Part shown: piece by piece, positions 56,008 through 64,000 of the stretch
Numbering within the stretch: the first letter of the stretch is position 1
Layout: each line of letters starts with the position of its first letter
DNA from: UBA7985 sp965658725
GTDB lineage: Bacteria > Pseudomonadota > Alphaproteobacteria > UBA7985
NCBI GenBank assembly: GCA_965658725.1
Contig: CBFHUI010000001.1
Coordinates: forward strand, 1 to 64,000
DNA length: 64,000 nt
Reading direction: 5' to 3'
Program-made: the position numbers and the translations under genes
The notes under the pieces: model-generated
Database searches by the model: none
Told to the model about the DNA's origin: nothing
The model's input: the letters and a program-made list of their open reading frames with translations, nothing else

Positions 56008-56466
56008 TTAATGGCTAAAGCCGCGCTTTTCAAAGTATCGCTGATGGTAGTCTTCTGCAGGGTAGAATTCTGAGGCGGGTGTGACTTCTGTGGCAACCTT
56101 TCCCCGGCGCACGGCAACAGCCTCGCAGGCTGCTTGCGCTGCGTCGCGCTGCGCTTCGTCCTTATAGAAAACACCGGAGCGATACTGCGTACCGATGTCC
56201 GGGCCCTGGCGGTTGACTTGAGTTGGGTCGTGCATGTCGAAGAAAGCGTTGAGCAACGTGCCAAAGTCGGTCTTGTCATCGTCAAAGACGACCCGCACTG
56301 CCTCCGCATGGCCAGTCGCGCCGGTGCAGACTTGGCCGTATGTCGGGTTGACCGTGGTACCCCCGGTATAGCCGCTGATCGCGTCCTTAACGCCCGGCAT
56401 TTTGCGGAAAGTATCTTCGATGCTCCAGAAGCATCCAGCGGCGAAAATCGCTTCTTTTTCAGCCAT
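56008..56466 (-). CDS. msrA: Peptide-methionine (S)-S-oxide reductase MsrA
   Basis: MsrA repairs oxidised methionine, reducing the S epimer of methionine sulfoxide. The 152 aa protein has the catalytic Cys12 in FAAGCFW, the GYTGGTTVNPTYGQVCTGATGHAEAV block, and FFDMHDPTQVNRQGPDIGTQYRS, ending with AEDYHQRYFEKRG. All catalytic-site motifs are intact. A resolving Cys is not at the C-terminus as in E. coli. ATG 56466 has AAGGAA upstream. It lies 87 nt downstream of the Lrp-type regulator in the same direction. Confidence 0.96.
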   Translation of the reverse strand: MAEKEAIFAAGCFWSIEDTFRKMPGVKDAISGYTGGTTVNPTYGQVCTGATGHAEAVRVVFDDDKTDFGTLLNAFFDMHDPTQVNRQGPDIGTQYRSGVFYKDEAQRDAAQAACEAVAVRRGKVATEVTPASEFYPAEDYHQRYFEKRGFSH

Positions 56467-56553
56467 GGTGTTGGGTTCCTTGTTTGCGAGGATCAGAACC
56501 CAGAAGTAAGCGCCCGCCGCGCGCTCGACAAGCGCGCGCGGTGGGACAAATGG

Positions 56554-57024
56554 CTACATGCGGTCTACGTGAGCGTTCGAGACAAATTCAGTCTCGTAAC
56601 TGCCAACAGCAGGGTGGCTGCCCAGTTGGGTTTTCAGCAGGTCGGAGATTGAGCCAATCGATTGGCCCAGCACCTTCATCCGAAGCTTGGGCTGACCCGC
56701 GATTTCGGCGATTTCGAGCACTTGATGATTGGAAGAAAGACGAGTGATCAGGTCGCCCAGATCGGCCTTATCGCTGCCTTTGACCATGATCGTTGCATAG
56801 GCCGTCTGGCGATAGCCGAGCACCCCACGATCAACCCGCGCGTGATAGCCCAGAACCACGCCGGTCCGCTCCAGCTTGCGCACCCGTTCGTAACAAGGCG
56901 TCGGGGAGAGGTTCACGCGCTTGGCAAGCTCCACGTTGGAAATGCGCGCATTCTCCTGCAATTCAGCGACAATCAGACGATCCGTCTCGTCAAGTCCATC
57001 TTCTCTGCGGCGTGCTTGTACCAT
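56554..57024 (-). CDS. Lrp/AsnC-family transcriptional regulator
   Basis: The 156 aa protein has an N-terminal winged helix-turn-helix (about 8-60: LDETDRLIVAELQENARISNVELAKRV then LSPTPCYERVRKLERTGVV) and a C-terminal RAM/AsnC ligand-binding domain (about 75-150). Such regulators sense amino acids. ATG 57024, with GGGAAGG upstream, is preferred to 57081. It is divergent from the LptF/G-like gene across a 256-bp region whose AT-rich part (about 57070-57130) is a reasonable place for an operator. The regulated genes are unknown. Confidence 0.9.
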   Translation of the reverse strand: MVQARRREDGLDETDRLIVAELQENARISNVELAKRVNLSPTPCYERVRKLERTGVVLGYHARVDRGVLGYRQTAYATIMVKGSDKADLGDLITRLSSNHQVLEIAEIAGQPKLRMKVLGQSIGSISDLLKTQLGSHPAVGSYETEFVSNAHVDRM

Positions 57025-57280
57025 AGTGGCCTTCCCTGCTCCGTCTATCGCATCTGTAACACCGCAGGTAAGGGCATTCAATTACGATAGTTATGATTCA
57101 GTTACCATTTACATCTAATTCTTTAGAGAAGTGAATACCATGCGAACAGATGCCTGTCACCAACGCGTGTGAGCAAACGTCGTGGAGAAATGCAGGGGGG
57201 CGGCGTAAACTCTTTCTCAGACCGGGTGCGCTCAAGCCGCGCTCGCCAACGCAATCGCCGAAGAAAGAGGGGTCGAGACT

Positions 57281-58207
57281 ATGCTGCAGCGTCGCCTGCT
57301 CTGGTCATTGCTTGGATACTTCAGCCTGCTGGTTGTGATATTCACGGCGATTATGCTGATTCCAGGGCTTGGATTGGCAATGTCTTCGTCCAGCGTGGGT
57401 CTTGGCGCGATGCTGCGTCAGCTGGTGGCACCCCTTCCGTCGCTGTGGATGACCCTTCTGCCGACGGTGTTCATGCTGACAGTGCTGGTGACTTTCTCGC
57501 GCCTAAGCTTGTCTGGCGAGGTGCGAATTTGGCGGGCGGCAGGGACATCTGTCTGGCCGTTTGCACGCGCAACCGCGCTGCTCGGCTTGATCTTTGGCGC
57601 TACCATCACCGGCCCGTTTTGGCAGATCGCTCAACCAAAAGATGTTCTCCACCTGCCTTCTGAGGGAGGAATATACATTAGCGATGGCCCTGAAGCATGG
57701 TTGTCCGCACCGTCGGCTGCGCCGGCAGCAGGGCAGAGGATTCATCTATTCAACAAGGCAGGTGACGTCATCGAAGCGATCGTCCTTGCGCCCATTGAGG
57801 GCGATGCGCTTCGGCTGGGTCAAGGATGGCAAAGCGATGGAAGCGCCGTAACTCCTTTTGACACCCTGAGCCTGACAGTGGAACTGGCCTCACCAGTGGA
57901 ATCCACCACGGCGTCGATAATTAATCTCCAGGGGCTTGCCGTCCGGCTGTCCTATCCTGTCCTACTAGCTGCCGTGGGTCTGCTCATGCTGCCGTTGGCG
58001 CTCAGCATTGATGGTCAGCGATTCACCGTTCTGAAGATCACCGCAGCCTGTTTGCTGGCGCTCAACGCGCTTTTCCTGCTGCTGATGACCGACGCACTGG
58101 CCGAGGCAGGGCTGTGGGATGGACGGTTGTTCTTTCCCTTGCGTGCAGGGCTGGTGCTCGCATTGGCCGGGCTGCTTCTGCTGCTGACAGAGGAGCGCGC
58201 CGCTTGA
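57281..58207 (+). CDS. LptF/LptG-like (YjgP/YjgQ family) permease, short form
   Basis: This 308 aa membrane protein has three N-terminal hydrophobic segments (about 10-33, 50-72, 92-115), a periplasmic region of about 100 residues, and three more (about 220-242, 250-272, 283-303). The coupling segment FSRLSLSGEVRIWRAAGTS matches the LptF/LptG pattern (a hydrophilic loop with E and RAAG before the third helix), which contacts the LptB ATPase. The length is below the usual 355-390 aa, mainly in the periplasmic beta-jellyroll. No partner permease or LptB/LptC gene is adjacent. ATG follows GAGGGG. Call made on pattern, not on alignment. Confidence 0.65.
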   Translation: MLQRRLLWSLLGYFSLLVVIFTAIMLIPGLGLAMSSSSVGLGAMLRQLVAPLPSLWMTLLPTVFMLTVLVTFSRLSLSGEVRIWRAAGTSVWPFARATALLGLIFGATITGPFWQIAQPKDVLHLPSEGGIYISDGPEAWLSAPSAAPAAGQRIHLFNKAGDVIEAIVLAPIEGDALRLGQGWQSDGSAVTPFDTLSLTVELASPVESTTASIINLQGLAVRLSYPVLLAAVGLLMLPLALSIDGQRFTVLKITAACLLALNALFLLLMTDALAEAGLWDGRLFFPLRAGLVLALAGLLLLLTEERAA

Positions 58208-58283
58208 GAAGCGCAGCCTAAAGCTCTCTCCTTTTCGCGGCAGTCTCTGTGCTGCTGAACGGGCCCTGCTGCCGCCCACTCAA

Positions 58284-58321
58284 CAAAAAAGCCTCCCCAG
58301 ACGTCCGGGGAAGCTTTTTTT
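58284..58321. terminator. Bidirectional intrinsic terminator between the LptF/G-like gene and rpoC
   Basis: GCCTCCCC (58291-58298) pairs with GGGGAAGC (58307-58314) with one C-A mismatch, closed by an 8-nt loop. It is flanked by AAAAAA on the left (58285-58290) and a run of T on the right (58315-58321), so it serves both the plus-strand gene and the rpoBC transcript. Confidence 0.88.
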
Positions 58322-58351
58322 CATGAGGCTGTTGAAAGCCCAGAAGCTGGC

Positions 58352-62647
<4,296 letters not shown>

Positions 62648-62760
62648 GTCAGGCTCCCATAGAGGGGTGAATTCTGCTGGCTGTGCCCGGTTAGGGGCGG
62701 CGGGGTGACTGAGGAGCGCTCAAGTGCGCTCCCCATCCCGCTAGGCGACGAGGTCGCGGC

Positions 62761-64000
62761 TTATTCGAACGGATTGATCTCTTCATCCGGGCGCTGGCTT
62801 GGCGCTCGTGCGCCTTCGCCGAAGACAGACTGAAGCGTCGGCTCTTCCCCGCCTGCACCGTTTTCGATCACGTTGCTCTGGCGCAAGTCTACGTTCAGAC
62901 ACAGCGCACGGAGTTCCTTGATCAGAACGTTGAAGGATTCAGGGATACCGGCTTCAAAGTTGTCGTCGCCGCGGACGATGGATTCGTACACCTTGGTACG
63001 ACCCGCCACGTCATCCGACTTCACCGTCAGCATTTCCTGCAGCGTGTAAGCGGCACCGTAGGCCTGGAGCGCCCAAACCTCCATCTCACCGAAACGCTGA
63101 CCGCCGAACTGGGCCTTACCGCCCAGTGGCTGCTGCGTTACCAGCGAGTAGGGGCCGATCGAACGCGCGTGGATCTTGTCGTCCACCAGGTGATGCAGCT
63201 TGAGCAGGTACTTGTAGCCCACGGTCACAGGGCGGTCGAAAGGATCGCCGGTCCGGCCGTCGTAGAGCTGCACCTGACCCGAGCCATCAAGACCCGCGTA
63301 CTCCAGCATCTTCACGATGTCGGTTTCTTTAGCACCATCGAACACTGGCGTTGCGAACGGCACACCCGAGGTCACGTTACCCGCGATTTCGAGCTTGTCG
63401 CTCTCTTCGAGGCCTTCGAGCTCCTCCGGGTCGTAGACATCCGACAGGCGCTGGTTGATTTCAGCCATCGCCCCTTCGCGGCCCATCTTGTAAGCCCGCA
63501 GCGCATCGCCAATTTGGCGACCAATGCCCCGCGCGGCCCAGCCGAGGTGGGTTTCGAGGATCTGACCAATGTTCATCCGCGATGGAACGCCCAGCGGGTT
63601 CAGAACGATGTCAACCGGCGTACCGTCTTCAAGGAACGGCATGTCTTCGGACGGATTGATCTTGGAGATCACACCCTTGTTGCCGTGACGCCCGGCCATC
63701 TTGTCGCCCGGCTGCAGCTTACGCTTCACCGCGACGTAGACCTTGACCATCTTCAGCACGCCCGGTGGCAGTTCGTCACCGCGCTGGATCTTCTCGACTT
63801 TGTCTTCGAACCAACGCTGGATCACGTCCACCTGGTCGTCGAACTCCTGACGCAGGTTCTCCAGAACCTTCATCGCCTCGTCGTTCTCAACGGCAATCTG
63901 CCGCCACTGACCCGGCGTGAATTGGCCCAAGATGCCTTCGTCGATCGCTGCACCCTTCTGGATGCCTTCCGGACCGTCCTGCACGACCTGCCCCATGAGC
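62761..64000 (-). CDS. rpoB: DNA-directed RNA polymerase subunit beta (partial, 5' end beyond window)
   Basis: This is the C-terminal third of RpoB; the frame runs off the right edge with no start codon in the window. It contains KMAGRHGNKGVISKI, PFLEDGTPVDIVLNPLGVPSRMN, the switch region KLHHLVDDKIHARSIGPYS and QQPLGGKAQFGGQRFGEMEVWALQAYGAAY, all hallmarks of the beta subunit C-terminus that joins the beta' clamp. The C-terminal tail after ALCLNVDL is about 45 residues and less conserved, ending INPFE. Rifampicin-site residues lie outside the window. Confidence 0.97.
   Translation of the reverse strand, partial: LMGQVVQDGPEGIQKGAAIDEGILGQFTPGQWRQIAVENDEAMKVLENLRQEFDDQVDVIQRWFEDKVEKIQRGDELPPGVLKMVKVYVAVKRKLQPGDKMAGRHGNKGVISKINPSEDMPFLEDGTPVDIVLNPLGVPSRMNIGQILETHLGWAARGIGRQIGDALRAYKMGREGAMAEINQRLSDVYDPEELEGLEESDKLEIAGNVTSGVPFATPVFDGAKETDIVKMLEYAGLDGSGQVQLYDGRTGDPFDRPVTVGYKYLLKLHHLVDDKIHARSIGPYSLVTQQPLGGKAQFGGQRFGEMEVWALQAYGAAYTLQEMLTVKSDDVAGRTKVYESIVRGDDNFEAGIPESFNVLIKELRALCLNVDLRQSNVIENGAGGEEPTLQSVFGEGARAPSQRPDEEINPFE

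Overview
This 64 kb window reads as a chromosomal housekeeping segment from an alphaproteobacterium of roughly 60% GC. The class-level placement rests on three things: an NDUFA12-type (17.2 kDa) complex I accessory protein, which is shared by mitochondria and Alphaproteobacteria; FtsZ with a long linker and an alphaproteobacterial C-terminal tail; and the synteny rnpB - dcw cluster - lpxC - bamD - recN - ligA. I cannot name a genus. I saw no phage genes, insertion sequences, CRISPR arrays, rRNA genes or toxin-antitoxin loci.

Layout, left to right. (1) 1-6.7 kb: partial lipB (-), tRNA-Leu(GAG), mgtE, then convergent nrdJ (B12-dependent ribonucleotide reductase), with a shared bidirectional terminator between mgtE and nrdJ. 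A 750 bp gene-free stretch with an NrdR-like box lies upstream of nrdJ. (2) 6.7-12.5 kb: NDUFA12-like gene, mlaD, an alpha/beta hydrolase with an Asp at the nucleophile elbow, tyrS, convergent pccA, and a TerB/J-domain protein. (3) 12.47-12.87 kb: RNase P RNA. (4) 13.1-31.7 kb: a complete dcw cluster on the + strand, rsmH-ftsL-ftsI-murE-murF-mraY-murD-ftsW-murG-murC-murB-ddl-ftsQ-ftsA-ftsZ, mostly with overlapping stop/start codons, ending in a terminator; mraZ is not in front of it. (5) 31.9-37.5 kb: lpxC, bamD, recN, ligA. (6) 37.5-46 kb: prmA and uvrD (-), a zinc deacylase (+), then a ClC channel/transporter, an acyl-CoA thioesterase and glutathione reductase (-). (7) 46.2-52.7 kb (+): SRAP/YedK, glmU, glmS, a Sua5-type threonylcarbamoyl-AMP synthase and a GlcD/D2HGDH-like flavoprotein. 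(8) 52.7-57 kb (-): M23 lipoprotein, orphan TAXI binding protein, TrmN6-like methyltransferase, an unknown 139 aa protein, msrA and an Lrp-type regulator. (9) 57.3-64 kb: a small LptF/LptG-like permease (+), a bidirectional terminator, rpoC (-) and the 3' part of rpoB (-).

The main theme is cell-envelope growth and division. GlmS and GlmU make UDP-GlcNAc, which feeds both the Mur enzymes and LpxC. FtsQ/L/I/W/A/Z build the septum. BamD, MlaD and the LptF/G-like protein serve the outer membrane. NrdJ, LigA, RecN and UvrD serve DNA synthesis and repair; RpoB/C, TyrS, tRNA-Leu, RNase P, PrmA, TrmN6-like and Sua5 serve gene expression. Start sites were revised wherever the longest open frame clearly overran a ribosome-binding site, and each case is stated.

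I found no convincing new multi-gene system. The most interesting items are small: the Ser-to-Asp change in the alpha/beta hydrolase, the ClC protein lacking the internal proton glutamate, the stand-alone LptF/G-like permease, the distant NrdR-like box, the unusually long FtsZ linker, and convergent genes whose stop codons sit inside perfect inverted repeats.
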